DNA of 64,000 bases from Bagarius yarrelli (GCA_005784505.1 VCAZ01000008.1:7674763-7738762); one strand, 5' to 3'; shown: positions 23,898-34,623, counted from the first letter of the stretch. Notes: generated by a model not told the origin, from the sequence alone. A program made the numbers and translations.

Positions 23898-24005
23898 GGT
23901 TTTTTTTAGATTATTTTAATTTCTTTTATGTAAAGCACTTCAAATCCCCACGCTGTATAAAATGTTCTATATAAATAAACTCAACCTTGCTTAACCTTAT
24001 TATAA
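23898..24005 (+). mobile_element. L2-type LINE 3' terminus (continuation)
   Basis: TATGTAAAGCACTTCAAATC then AAATGTTCTATATAAATAAA resembles an L2 3' end and restores the element whose coding end is at 23345-23500. Confidence 0.6.
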
Positions 24006-24317
24006 GGCATAACAAAGTATAATATTGCATTACAGAGGAATAACAAGGATCCATACAACGAGCACAGTCCGATACAACAGCAACTGAATTAACACAGTGT
24101 AATACAACAAGAATTTTAGGGCTTTATTAAATCAATAGCAGTGGCACAGGATCATAGACTCTAGCAGCACCGTGTCATCCAACAACCCACTGTTATAGGC
24201 AACTCTTCACTAATTCACTACATTTTTAAAATCAGTTAATTAATTGCTTTAAAACAGGCGTAAAAAGTGATTAAAATCTGGCAACTAAAATACAGGAATA
24301 AATTATAAGAGAATTTC

Positions 24318-24957
24318 GGGCTACGTTCACATGGTGAGGTTTTGCTTAGATCAGATTTTTTGAAAATCTGTTTAAATTGATGTTTAAAAATGTGTCCAAT
24401 ATCAGATTTCCAGTGTGAAATAATCTCAGTTCGAAACTTACCCACAAGTGCAAAAGAACAAATGCTATGTTTCATGTAGTGCCGTGTCGTAAGGAAAAAT
24501 AAACACTTTACACTTTAGGTACTTACATACCATACCATCACATTTATAAGGTGATGTGCAGTGGACAACAGAGAATAAATGTGCAGTCATTGAGGAAAAA
24601 AAGGACGAGGACGAGAAGGACAAGGGAATTTTTAATAATAGCATGTTGTCTAGCAGTGGCTGCTACTTCAGAATGGAGGCGTGTGTGGAATGGTGGAACG
24701 GTGACACGAATGCCTTCAGTAAAACCTTTTATATATTAACTTTTTGTAGTTATGCGCCAGTGTAAAATGATGAAGCAAGTCGATCAAAAATACCGTAAAA
24801 AGTGATAAATGATAATAAGCACAAATGATAAATTAAAAAGATCTGATTCCACGTGGTTTGGCTTTTTACACTGACATGAGAAAACAGATCTGAGTCACAC
24901 GTGGTTAAAAAAAAATCGACTTCAGGCCACAATTGCCTGCCGTGTAAACGTAGCCTT
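24318..24957. mobile_element. 640-bp MITE with terminal inverted repeats
   Basis: The left end GGGCTACGTTCACATGGTGA is matched by the reverse complement of the right end, AAGGCTACGTTTACACGGCA. Subterminal AT-rich palindromic words (AGATCAGATTTTTTGAAAAT left, AAACAGATCTGAGTCACACG right) also pair. There is no transposase; the short open frames near 24550-24765 are not conserved. The termini suit a PIF/Harbinger- or hAT-like family, but a clean target duplication is not visible. A related end lies at 54187. Confidence 0.75.
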
Positions 24958-26193
24958 AGAGACATGCCCAGAAACGTACCTTAGCATTTGCATAATTACA
25001 TTTTCTATATGTTAATAATGACTTGTTGATAATTAGCAAGTTAATAATAACTAAATTTGATTGTATGTAGTAGCCAACAAATTTTACAAATACTTTAACA
25101 ACATTTATTAAACAGTTGCAGCAGATGGAATTGACTAAATTCTATTCATAATTTATGTCAACCATTTATAATCGTTTATACATAATGATTTATATAAATT
25201 AATCAAAAGCTACAATCTATTATCATCGTAAAGGTACGAGTTTAGCATTAGCATTGCATTACTTTTTATAATTAAAACAGATAATAGTTTATTTGATCAT
25301 ATATGAAATCCCAATATAGCAATTTAACCTGTAATTTCTATTAATTAATTAATCATGTTAAAGTCTAAATTTTATTAAGTGTAGTAACAGCTTTATGCAA
25401 AGTATGGAGTTTTGAAGCCCTCAAGGTCTCCCCAGGGAGTCTTACGTTATTAAATATGAGCGTAACCTTTACCCGCATGTTTTATCTTTCTCCCCCTCTC
25501 CTAAAGCAATCTATTTTAAATGGATTTTTGGAGGAGGCAGGGGCAAGAGAGGGGGCTCCGGAGTTGTTTAGAAGTTTAATTGTTTTCTAAAATATAAAAA
25601 CAGCCTATGGAATTGAATTTATAACATGTGAACAGGCAAACATGCATAAATTCTGTAATAAAGACAACATGTAATATTGTTTGTTTTGAAGTCACAATTT
25701 ATTAATTGTTGATCCATAGCTCTGTGGCTGTTATTAGATCCTGGGGATGGGATGCTGTAGGTAAGTTCTTCTCTGTCCAAGTGTATTGCTCAAGATTGTC
25801 TAGGTTTCTCTCACCAGAAACAAGCTTTAACAAGTAATGGTGGAAAAAAATCACCCCTAAGTATGAATATGTGGGTATTTTTTTCAGGGGTGCCTGCAAA
25901 AAACTAACATCCAATCCAGTCTGTGTTCCCAACTAGTTCCTTCATTCAGCATTTTAGGATTAAAAAAAGAAGGAAGATGATGATGTGTTTATAGTGACAA
26001 AATGATCAGACAGTCCTCTTTATTTGGATCATCTAATGCTCATTATGGAGTCTACTCTGCACAATATCATGTGTGTTAATTTTATTGTGTTTTAGTTGTT
26101 TTTGCCCTGCAATATATGTATAGTTTTGGCATTTACATAATACCCTTTCTTACGTGTTGCACTATAATACTTAATAAACATGTCTATCAGAGG
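24958..26193. other. No gene; AT-rich DNA
   Basis: Mostly AT-rich. The 25395-25600 part is more complex (CTCAAGGTCTCCCCAGGGAG, GGAGGAGGCAGGGGCAAGAG) and could be regulatory. No mobile element is recognised. Confidence 0.45.
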
Positions 26194-26330
26194 CAGGGAT
26201 GCCACTTGGTTTTAGTTTTCATTAGATTACTGGTTGTACTGTTATCCCTAATAAAGTAGATCTCTTGGGGGCCCAAAATGTGTGGGCCCTTAGAATCATT
26301 CGAACTTTCCTGCCCTTAGTGCCACCCCTG
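26194..26330. mobile_element. Short hAT-like MITE
   Basis: Ends CAGGGATGCCAC and, reversed, CAGGGGTGGCAC form a terminal inverted repeat. The flanking octamers ATCAGAGG and ATAAGATG agree at six of eight positions, as expected for an aged hAT target duplication. The interior GTGTGGGCCCTTAGAATCAT is shared with 41684-41792. It has no coding capacity. Confidence 0.65.
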
Positions 26331-27445
26331 ATAAGATGTGTATAAAGTACCGGAAAGCATCGGTTGAGTAAAAGTAGATATTTTACTGGAAAATAGTTTG
26401 GGTAGAGAAGCACAATTTAAATTGAGTAAATGTTTTAAAGTATGTAATATTTATTGCACATTTTTAGATATTAAGCGTACCTAAGAATTGAAAGAAAAAT
26501 ACAAGCAAATGCAAAATAGAAAATGTTTTAGAAAGTTTGTGTTTTGTTGTAATGTTTTTTTTAGATTTTTTTCTCTGAATTAATGACAAGTATTTAATTT
26601 AAGAGACTTAATGCTGTTTATCCAAAAAACTAAACTCCGTCCTATCTTCCAAAAATCTCTGTTAAATGAAAAGCAAACATTTAAACTTTATTGATAGCAA
26701 GATACCAAGCCAGGAAGTGGTCATGTGATGAACAAACAATACTCGAGTCTGAAGTCTCAGGAGATGAACGAATCATTACTGTTTCCATTAGAGTAAAAAG
26801 CCTAAACTTATAATGCTGTCAGGTGATGAATGAACGACTCGGTCTCAAAGACTCGGTAGATGAACTAATGTCGTTGTTTCTGATTCATATTAAGGATTTG
26901 TTTAAAAATAAACGAATCGTTCATGTACTTTCTTCTTTTGTAGTGAGTAATGAGTATGTTTTGAAAAAATGCATCAAAGTTAAAAGTATTTGAGTTAAAA
27001 GTAAAACTTGACAGAAATATAAAAACTCGATTAAAATACAGATTCGCCCAAAAAATACTAAAGTACTATTACTTTGTTGTATTATACCTTTAATGCATAT
27101 GACTAATATGTTAATAAAATTGATTTGTATCTTAATATAGAGGGAGGTGATCGATGCACCTGCTACTGCTATATAACAAATTCTGTTTATTCATGAACCT
27201 CAACTTTTGTACTTATTTTCAGTTAAAACCTAAATAATGAAAGGAAATTTTCCAGCCACACAAATCGATCCCGCTACCTTTTATTTATTTGTCAGCTAAC
27301 TTTTGGTGGGCTTTTAACCCTCTGAAAAGAAATCAGAAATATATTTTTTTGCTATAAAGCGCCTGCGATATCTGCATATACCACCAAATAGACTGAAAGG
27401 TCTGAAGAAAAAAAAATGATGCACTCTGGCAAAAGTGAGATTCTA
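26331..27445. other. No gene; AT-rich DNA
   Basis: Nothing recognised. Words ATGAACGA and CGAATCRTT recur between 26725 and 26925, suggesting a decayed duplication of about 70-100 bases. Confidence 0.4.
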
Positions 27446-27800
27446 ATGCAAGATGTCTAATGTTGCGTGCTCACTTGCTCGCTGAAGGAGAAAGCGCTTT
27501 ATCTAGAGTGCAGGAAGAAAACTGTAATGGATGTGCTTTAGTAAAGGTTACTGCTCCCTCACCGAGCATGCCTGAGCAGTTCCCTCACCTTCCTGTGCAA
27601 AAATCAAGGGAAATGTTACATCTGAATAAGCTGCTCACGGTTTATATTAATGACTCGGAGTATGCTCTGAATAGACGCAAGCTAAGAGCAGTGATTAAGG
27701 TGTGACTTTGTCACAAGAGATCGAATGCATAAATGTCAAGATTTTCCAAGCAGAACGAGGTCACTAATCAGATCTGACAGGAAGGAAAACTTCAAAATGT
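27446..27800. promoter_or_regulatory. Candidate conserved non-coding block 2.9 kb beyond the proximal nxph1 poly-A signal
   Basis: Complex, repeat-free sequence with a plus-strand frame open for 81 codons from 27460. That frame lacks any recognised family or splice context, so I treat it as non-coding. Words include TCACCGAGCATGCCTGAGCA and AGCAGTGATTAAGG. Confidence 0.25.
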
Positions 27801-27879
27801 CTAAAATACACTACAAACCCAATCAGACTTACTCGTTATGTGAAACAACCAATTAAAATTCAGATAGGCAACTGCGGAA

Positions 27880-28115
27880 CGCTTTCAGGAAAAGGATGAG
27901 CAGCCACTCTGAGGAAAGCCATAATGGCACACTGGCGCCTTTGAGAAGATCCAGGGGTGATTAATGAAAACTAATTTTTCATGGCAATTAAAATGATTAA
28001 AGCCGGAGGGCCTTTTTTCACCATTGCTCTGGATTGCTCGAGGTACAAGGCAGTAACAAAGCCGAGAAGCAAAATTGCATTAGTAGTGGAGGAGAACTGT
28101 ATTAAAATGCAAATG
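27880..28115. promoter_or_regulatory. Candidate conserved non-coding element
   Basis: Repeat-free sequence with a dense set of possible transcription-factor sites: GGTGATTAATGAAAACTAAT, GGCAATTAAAATGATTAAAG (homeodomain-like), an octamer-like ATGCAAAT in AAAATGCAAATGTACAG, and GGCGCCTTTGAGAAGATC. It lies about 1.3 kb past the distal nxph1 poly-A candidate. Enhancer function is inference. Confidence 0.35.
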
Positions 28116-29414
28116 TACAGCTGTTAATAGTTCTTCAAAAACCAATAATCCCCCACAGTCAGTCATGTGTCAGAATGGTTAATGGAAAAACATCCCAGAG
28201 GCATGCAAGGTCCTTTTTTTCATTCTGCTTTTGATTAAAACAGAAATTCTGTGGTAAAAGTCTGGGCGTTGAGTTGGGACGGGGTTGGCAGGGATGCTCT
28301 GAAGTTAAGTTGAAGAACCAAAACCCACGGGTGGGAAAAACCCTTCATTTTTAGGTTCCCTCTTTTTGTCTTTTTATTTTATTATGAAATAAATAAATTA
28401 TAACATGTGACGGATATAATGCAATATTTGAATCAAATGCATATGAAAGTAAACTTCATTAATAAAGTAGAAACAGCTTTGGAAAATGGAGGTTAAGGCA
28501 GCAATGTAAACTGAATAAATATTCCATTTGCTTAGACTGTCACTTAATTATGATTTTCCTGCAGGGTATGTTTTAGAGATTGAAATGTTCTGACCAACTT
28601 GTGTGTGTGTGTGGGGGGGGGATGCTAATGTATTTTGTTTTTTTTCTCTCTCATTGGCCATTTTCAAGCAGGGGCTGTTGATGGACCAAGCAAATATATG
28701 AAATGTATTATCTTTTTTTTGGTATTATTATTATTATTTTTTTTTTTCCTTCTTGTGAAACTCTCAGCAATAATTTATATTCATTGCTGTATATGATGAG
28801 ATTTGATGGTGCTGATTAGATTAGTTCTAAACAATCACTATCCATAAAAAGAGCTTAAGAACCACAGCCTGCAGAAACAGATTTGCATGTACTGTATGAG
28901 ACCAGACAGGGAAACTGGTTAATAGCCATTAATGAGACTTTAGTTCTACTGTTTTAATGTGATGTATAACAAGAAAGGTAAAAGTAATGTTTACTTTCGG
29001 AACATAAAATTTGTGCCGTTATTTGAAAATTGAGCAAGTGATAGGAGAAATTCTGTAAGGCCCCCACTGAATGATGAAACCTGGCATCCCTTTTAATTAC
29101 TGATAGGTCGTGAGCCAGCTAGGCACTGCTCATGTCTCCCACTGGATGCTCTAATCACTTTAAAGGGGACTGCTGATATAAAGTGCCAAGTCTGAGGACA
29201 TCCGAGCTCCCGGAACAGATGCGATTGTGCCTGTGTTTTCTGTCTTTAACAACTTTTGCAATCTTGTTCATTTGCTGGAAAAAAATGAACATTAGCATGA
29301 TTTAATAAACACAATTAATATAACATCCGTCAATGACTTTTACACAGATACATTTCTAAATCATCTCTTTATTTCATGTTGCCATTAGGAACCTATGTAA
29401 CTCCAAAAAAAGAA
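28116..29414. other. No gene; complex DNA flanking nxph1
   Basis: A GT tract followed by nine G residues lies at 28603-28621 and T-rich runs at 28715-28750. The segment 29055-29230 is complex, with ACTTTAAAGGGGACTGCTGA, and could be regulatory. No mobile element is recognised. Confidence 0.4.
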
Positions 29415-29437
29415 ATCAACTGATAAAACTTTTAGTA

Positions 29438-29443
29438 TTTTAT
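29438..29443 (-). terminator. nxph1: Candidate distal polyadenylation signal of nxph1
   Basis: Reads AATAAA on the minus strand in the context ATGAATAAAATAC, about 1.17 kb past the stop codon. Cleavage would be expected some 15-25 bases further on, near 29415-29425. The hexamer is common in AT-rich DNA, so this is only a candidate. Confidence 0.4.
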
Positions 29444-30252
29444 TCATATTTACACATCCCCGACCCCGAGTTTGCCCTGAAAGTAACCATGATCATACAG
29501 ATGGTAAATATATTTTTTAGACAGATTTTACAGCCGCTGTACAAGAGCATGAAATTTACACCTACATCAGCAACATCATTTTTCAGGAAAAAAACAGGAA
29601 CCGATATGGGGTGTGGCATAAGGAGAAATGGGGAAAGGATGAAGGGAGGAGAATCACCAGGTAGTTAGAGGAGAGCATATACAGAAGCGGCTTCGTCGGA
29701 ATTGACTATGTACAGTACAAACCATTCATACAAATTAAGCTCTAAGATACAGAATTCAATACATTACTGTGTATTATAATGGCAATGAGTGAGCTGTCCA
29801 ACCACAGCTGAATCATATTGACACTACAGGAGACAGTGTGAGCTGTATCATCCAGAATTACTAGAGTAATAGGACAAAGGCTGAGGAACAATTGCTATTA
29901 AACAGGCTCTCATGTTTCTGCTCTTTTTTTATTTTCAAATAGGAAAACATGCCTCCATTTTAAAGCATCTCCAACGAGAGCCATTAGTTTGTCTATAAAC
30001 ATTCGAACAGATCCTGGGGTCATTCTTGGATCTTAAGGCAGTATTTACCAACGCTCTGATTTTCGTGTACTTTAAAAAGATGAATAAATAAGCAAAGGTC
30101 CTTTTCGATCCTGTATATAGGATTTGCTTTAAATTTCTCTCAATCTTTCTGTTCTGCCAAACTGTTGGTGAAATATAGTATACTGTGTTAATGTTCACAT
30201 ATTGTTATGGGTAAAAAAAAAAAAACAATTTAAAAAGGTTATTAAATTAGGA

Positions 30253-30258
30253 TTTATT
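30253..30258 (-). terminator. nxph1: Candidate proximal polyadenylation signal of nxph1
   Basis: Reads AATAAA on the minus strand about 355 bases after the stop codon. It would give a short 3' UTR isoform. It lies in very AT-rich sequence and may be fortuitous. Confidence 0.3.
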
Positions 30259-30612
30259 AAATAAGAAATATTAGTAAGAAATAAAACAGAGGAATAAAAA
30301 AAGAATGTTCTTCTAATAAATAAATAAATAAATAATTGTTCTATAACCATAGAGACATCTTTTTGACAATTTATGAACCCAAAATAAACATTAACAAGTA
30401 CAATTAAGCTATTCTAAACTTTTACCAAACTGACACAACAAATTACAACTTTAAGTAGGGGTCTCAAAAAAACTAAACAAAAAAGAAAATATATAGAAAA
30501 TATATACTTTCTTCTGGATCAAATGTTTAGAAGGGACGAGAAACACATATTTGTTGTGGTTGTGAAGTGAGAGTCCCATCTTTGCCTGTGTCCTTTGCAT
30601 TAGTGGCCTTCA

Positions 30613-31377
30613 TCAGCCCGAGGGGAAGTAGGGAGTGTCGCTGTGGTAATTATAGTCCGGGCAGACTTTCTGAACCAGCTTGTAGTCAGTGCTGTAGAAG
30701 GAGATGTAGATGCAGATGACTTTAAAGGGCTTTGAGCAGAGCCAGGAGACATGGCTCTGCGTCTGCTCCTGGAAGCATGTCTTGGATGGGTCGTAGTTAC
30801 ACAGCGTGTTCTTGGAGCCCTTCTCAACTTTTTCATACTCGATGCGGCAGTTGAAGGACTTGGAGTCCTTGGCGTCAATGACTGACTGCTGCGCAGTCAC
30901 ATCAAACTCCACGATTTTGGTCGGTGGGACTAGGCTGACGGATACATTACCCTGGCCTGTTGAGTTGTGGCGGAAATAAACACTAAAGGTACCATTACCG
31001 TGGTCGACGATTTTGCCAGTGATGAGAAGGTTGAGCTTGACTGTCTTGATGTTGGAGTGAAAGTCTCCCCAGCCGAACATTTTCTTGAATTTTCCTGTCT
31101 TGACCATAGGCCGTCGTTTGGCTCTAGGCTTTGAGTCCTGGAGTTCGGTGGCATTCCTCAGCCAGTCCCATAAGTCCCATTCTGAATAGGGCTCCGGTGT
31201 TTCATAGCGAAGATCCAGGGCTGAGGCATTCTCCTTTCCGTTTAGAGCCTGTGTCAACAGACGACTGATAGACAAGTCCTTGGTGCTTTCTGTCCATATG
31301 TGCTTTAACGTTGATTTGGGGCTGACTGTTTTAAGCAGCTCTGACTTCCCCGGGATAGAACCATGAACGCTTGAAAC
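30613..31377 (-). CDS. nxph1: Neurexophilin 1, terminal coding exon (254 codons plus stop; signal-peptide exon missing)
   Basis: Neurexophilin 1 is a secreted, glycosylated neuropeptide-like protein that binds the LNS2 domain of alpha-neurexins at synapses. The minus strand reads through from an acceptor AG at 31378-31379 to TGA at 30613-30615. Numbering from the first exon codon, residues 1-84 are the variable N-terminal region, containing KSTLKHIWTES and LWDWLRN. RAKRR at 85-89 is a furin-like cleavage site. Then follow the conserved domain (KTGKFKKMFGWGDFHSN, ITGKIVDHGNGTFSVYF) and a C-terminal domain with six cysteines (177, 193, 201, 214, 222, 239), ending in YFPSG. N-glycosylation sequons lie at N50, N75, N128, N138 and N144. 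The first residues (VSSVHGS...) correspond to mature protein just after the signal peptide, so about 20 residues come from an upstream exon not seen here. The N-terminal part fits NXPH1 clearly better than NXPH2, 3 or 4. No frameshift or stop is seen; I judge it functional. Confidence 0.96.
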   Translation of the reverse strand, partial: VSSVHGSIPGKSELLKTVSPKSTLKHIWTESTKDLSISRLLTQALNGKENASALDLRYETPEPYSEWDLWDWLRNATELQDSKPRAKRRPMVKTGKFKKMFGWGDFHSNIKTVKLNLLITGKIVDHGNGTFSVYFRHNSTGQGNVSVSLVPPTKIVEFDVTAQQSVIDAKDSKSFNCRIEYEKVEKGSKNTLCNYDPSKTCFQEQTQSHVSWLCSKPFKVICIYISFYSTDYKLVQKVCPDYNYHSDTPYFPSG

Positions 31378-31405
31378 CTACGATGACAACAACAACAAAA
31401 AAAGA
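31378..31405 (-). other. nxph1: 3' splice acceptor of the nxph1 terminal exon
   Basis: On the minus strand the exon is preceded by a T-rich tract (TTTTTTTGTTGTTGTTGTC) and then ATCGTAG. The reading frame has a stop (TAG) exactly at the junction, so translation cannot continue upstream and the exon must be joined by splicing. The first codon after AG is GTT, which implies a phase 0 intron if this AG is used. Confidence 0.85.
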
Positions 31406-32700
31406 TATCAATAATTGAGCTGACGAAACTTGACTAATTTCGATTCAGCATTGCACTGCCAGAAGAAATCTGAGAAGATATTAATCTTTAGTCCAATTGC
31501 AGTTCTTATTCAAGCATTAAGACCTTCAACCAAAAAGATTCAAAGAGAAAAAAATAGATAATCGATCCCTGCGGCAAGCATCAGTTTGGGGGAGTAGTAT
31601 CTGACAGGATTCATGTGGAAAATAGAACAGGGGGTGCTGCTGCTGCTGCTGCAAAAAAAAGGACCCAGTAATCAAAGTTGTAGCAGCATTGTTCTATACA
31701 TCCTTCTCAGAATTACTGAACTAAACCTATATCCCTCTACTGCTATGCAATGCAAGGGATATCCAGCAGCCTGGCCTGATAATGCTGGCACCCATTCAGT
31801 GAGTAAAGAGCAGACTATTAACCAGCAAGTGCTCCTTGAATTGATGATTGATGAACCCCCGCATTCTGTCCATTTAGTGGCAGTGAGTGGAATTAGGTTC
31901 ATATGGAGCATGGTGGAGTGCTGTGACATTGATTGCCTGATTTCTACTGTAAGACGTGACAGCCGATCTGTCTTTTCAAGCTTTTTTACATCTTGAACGC
32001 AGACACCCCACCCAACCCCTTAAACCTCCACCACACCTTACACCCATCTAGGATCAATAGTTAGAAAATAAGGTTTCAGAATGGCCTCACAGTGTGTGTG
32101 TTTCAGCAAGAAGGGTGGTGCAACATAGATTGTAGCATTGCATTATTTGCACCAGTGTATCTCACCTAAAAAGAAAAGAAACTTTCAGGCAATCAATGCA
32201 TGCCATGAAACTGCTTTAACATAAAAATTTTAAATTAATTTCTTTTAACGTCAACAATACAGCGTAATTTATTATTGGCTGTTATTGGCCATTTTTATAT
32301 TTAACTTTAAACTATTTATACTGATTAAAAGCTGCTGGATGTGAAAAAAGGAGAAGCAATAAAAATCTGTTACTTTTGGACTTTTCTTTTCGGTAGTATT
32401 TAAAACATAAATAGGAATAAAAAGGGTGGAAAGATGTGTTATTTACTGTTTGGTAAAAATGAACCTGCTTATAATAATGCTAGAGCAAATGAATGAGTAA
32501 CAGGTGCTATTTTTTTCACAAGAAAATAATGAGCAATTTGGTTTGACTTCATCCATGTGTTATGATAGAGTTTTATTAAAAAATCTGTTGGATCTAAAAT
32601 TAAAAAGCACATGATGTGTGAACAGGATATTAACACACATTTCCCTTTCATAGAATAGTTTCTTCCAAACCTGTAATAATAATGGCTTCATCGGTTCGGT
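31406..32700. other. Intronic DNA without recognised elements
   Basis: A (TGC)5-6 run sits at 31635-31652. The part 31615-32000 is open on both strands over about 85-127 codons, but the composition is mixed and no family is recognised. The rest is AT-rich. Confidence 0.4.
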
Positions 32701-32701
32701 T

Positions 32702-32895
32702 CAAATACATTTACATTATTTGGCAGACGCCCTTATCCAGAGCGACTTACATTTATACAACTGAGCAATTGGGGCTTAAGGGCCTTGCTCAGGGGCCCAG
32801 CCGTGGTGGCTTGGTGGAGCTGGGAATCGAACCCACAATCTTCAGGTTGGCAGTCCAACACCTTAACTATAAGCCACCACTTTCACCAAATACAT
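32702..32895 (-). repeat. V-SINE flanked by a perfect 9-bp target duplication
   Basis: Reading plus: tail TTACATTATTTGGCAGACGC, CCTTATCCAGAGCGACTTAC, core GGGCTTAAGGGCCTTGCTCA, head GGGAATCGAACCCACAATCT and AAGCCACCACTTTC. CAAATACAT at 32702-32710 recurs at 32887-32895, marking the insertion site, and the copy is close to consensus. It is therefore among the younger insertions here. Confidence 0.93.
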
Positions 32896-32989
32896 GTCAA
32901 ATAACAGTGTTAAATATTGAATTAGCTCTTGACAACTGGCGACTCCGTCTTTGAATCATGGACACTACTGTATATTAACACAAGCTTTC

Positions 32990-33240
32990 CTGTGTCCACA
33001 TGCCAGGATGTGCCGCCGGGAAAAATGCCAGCGGGTCTGATAGAGCTTCATGCTACCAGCTGCAGTGTTCACCTGAGGAGACAGGGCATCTGGTAAACAT
33101 GGGTATGGAAGACCGCTGGCTCTGACAGCCAGCCAGATGCAAACAGCTGGACTCCCCCAGGTCCTGCATGCTGCCAGGTCAGCAAGAGCAGAGTGTGCTG
33201 CCTAAAAGATTTCCTAATGGCTCATACACTAGCTTTGGCA
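32990..33240. promoter_or_regulatory. Candidate conserved non-coding block in the nxph1 intron
   Basis: About 240 bases of balanced composition with several CAGCTG and CATCTG E-boxes (TACCAGCTGCAGTG, GGGCATCTGGTAA, AAACAGCTGGACTC) between AT-rich flanks. There is no coding signature. Suggestive only. Confidence 0.3.
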
Positions 33241-34620
33241 ACAGAAACATTTTTGTCAGAGGTTTATTCTTCATTTTATTTTCTTCAAGATTTATAAGCC
33301 ATAATTAAATACATATCTAAAATATGTTATAATGCATTTTAAGGTTCTAGCAATACATTCATAACTTTTATTAATGCATTGTAGACTGGCTTTGGCAACA
33401 TAAACCTTTTTAAATTGCAGAGGTTCTTTCCTGGGGCAAACAAAATTATAGTTGCAACAAAAAGGTTTTTTAGAGAGAATTTATAAGAAAGGCCATCCTT
33501 AAAATGCTCTAATAACACATCTATAACATTGCTATAATAATAAAATGTTTTGAAGTAAAACTTTCTTTGAAGGGTATATCAGTTTCATTCAGAAAATGTC
33601 ATTTTGCATTTAATGGGATTTTTTATATACACAAATCTAATTATTTGATATAAAGGCACTGGATTTTAGTGGCAATTCTTAAAATGTATTTATAAATTGT
33701 TAAAAGGATGTATAAATATGTTTGACACATGTTTTACCAAAAACATTTTGCTGTAGTTTATTAGTGCTCAATATTATTCACAGCCATACTTTATTATATA
33801 TATTTATATATACCGTACAGTGTATATATAAAAACAACAGTTTTTTTCTCTACTATGAATTACAATGCGTTTGTATAGTATAATATAAAAATATTACAAC
33901 ACTACTGAAAAAAAAGTCAATTGGATTATTTATTTATTTATTTATTTTTTTATTAATAAGTAATCCAGAAATTTTCAATTTTTTTTCTGTAAATTTCTTT
34001 TAAAACATATTTTTAAAAAATTCTTACAACTGAGTCGAGCCCCAAAATACCATTACAACATTGTATAAAAACTTAATCGGGTGTTTTAATAGGGTGTTAT
34101 AACCTATTTATATATGCTGAAAAACAAACTGCAACAAAGTATAATAACAATGTTGTTATCCGATCATAATTACTTATCATACTATTAACATTTTTATAGT
34201 ATAACCATTTCAGACTCCAATGAAAAAAGTATATCCGGTTTAAAAGGGTTAAAAACAACACTGCACTAAAGTACTGAACTCGATTCCTGAAATAATTAAA
34301 GTTACTGAATTAAACAGAATAATTACAGAAGCTAATTTTGAAAACACATTCACGCTACTGGTTAGCGTTTGTGTTTCCATTTATGTGCTAATTTGCGCTA
34401 ATCAAGGTATAAATATGCATCAATAAGTAAATTAGAGATAAAGCTGGTGTTTTAGTTGCCGCATGATTGTTATTGACTTTGGCAGCGGCTTCTTTGGTCA
34501 TTTAAGGCATAATTTCGCAATGCTTTCTTAAAAGAGCTGAACATAGAAGATAAGAAGGTATGCAAAAATTTGGAGTTGTTTTAACCCAAGCTGTAATTGA
34601 CAATTTAACAGAGACATTAT
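33241..34620. other. No gene; strongly AT-rich intronic DNA
   Basis: Long A/T runs, with TATATATA clusters at 33790-33830 and a (TTTA)n run at 33930-33950. Nothing recognised. Confidence 0.5.
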
Positions 34621-34623
34621 GGA

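Larger units (their letters stand above)
1..29414. other. Region downstream of nxph1 without a recognised gene
   Basis: No reading frame here matches a host protein family I know and none shows exon-like splice boundaries. The stretch consists of mobile-element relics, microsatellites and unique AT-rich DNA with a few more complex blocks that could be regulatory. Those are itemised separately. Confidence 0.6.
29415..30612 (-). other. nxph1: Putative nxph1 3' UTR
   Basis: This is the sequence immediately downstream of the nxph1 stop codon on the minus strand. It contains no repeat I recognise and no coding sequence. Two AATAAA signals lie in the sense orientation, a near one at 30253-30258 and a far one at 29438-29443, so the message could end about 370 or about 1190 bases after the stop. 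The far end is chosen only because the intervening DNA is complex and free of mobile elements; the true end is inference. Confidence 0.5.

Noticed and set aside
27460..27705. 81-codon open frame as a possible small gene
   Set aside because: No homologous family, no splice sites or poly-A context; a non-coding conserved block is as likely.
30600..31154. Other open frames overlapping the nxph1 exon
   Set aside because: They are alternative-frame shadows of the strongly conserved nxph1 coding frame.
31613..31996. 127-codon plus-strand open frame beside nxph1
   Set aside because: Antisense intronic position, a (TGC)n run inside, no family resemblance, and the opposite strand is also open.
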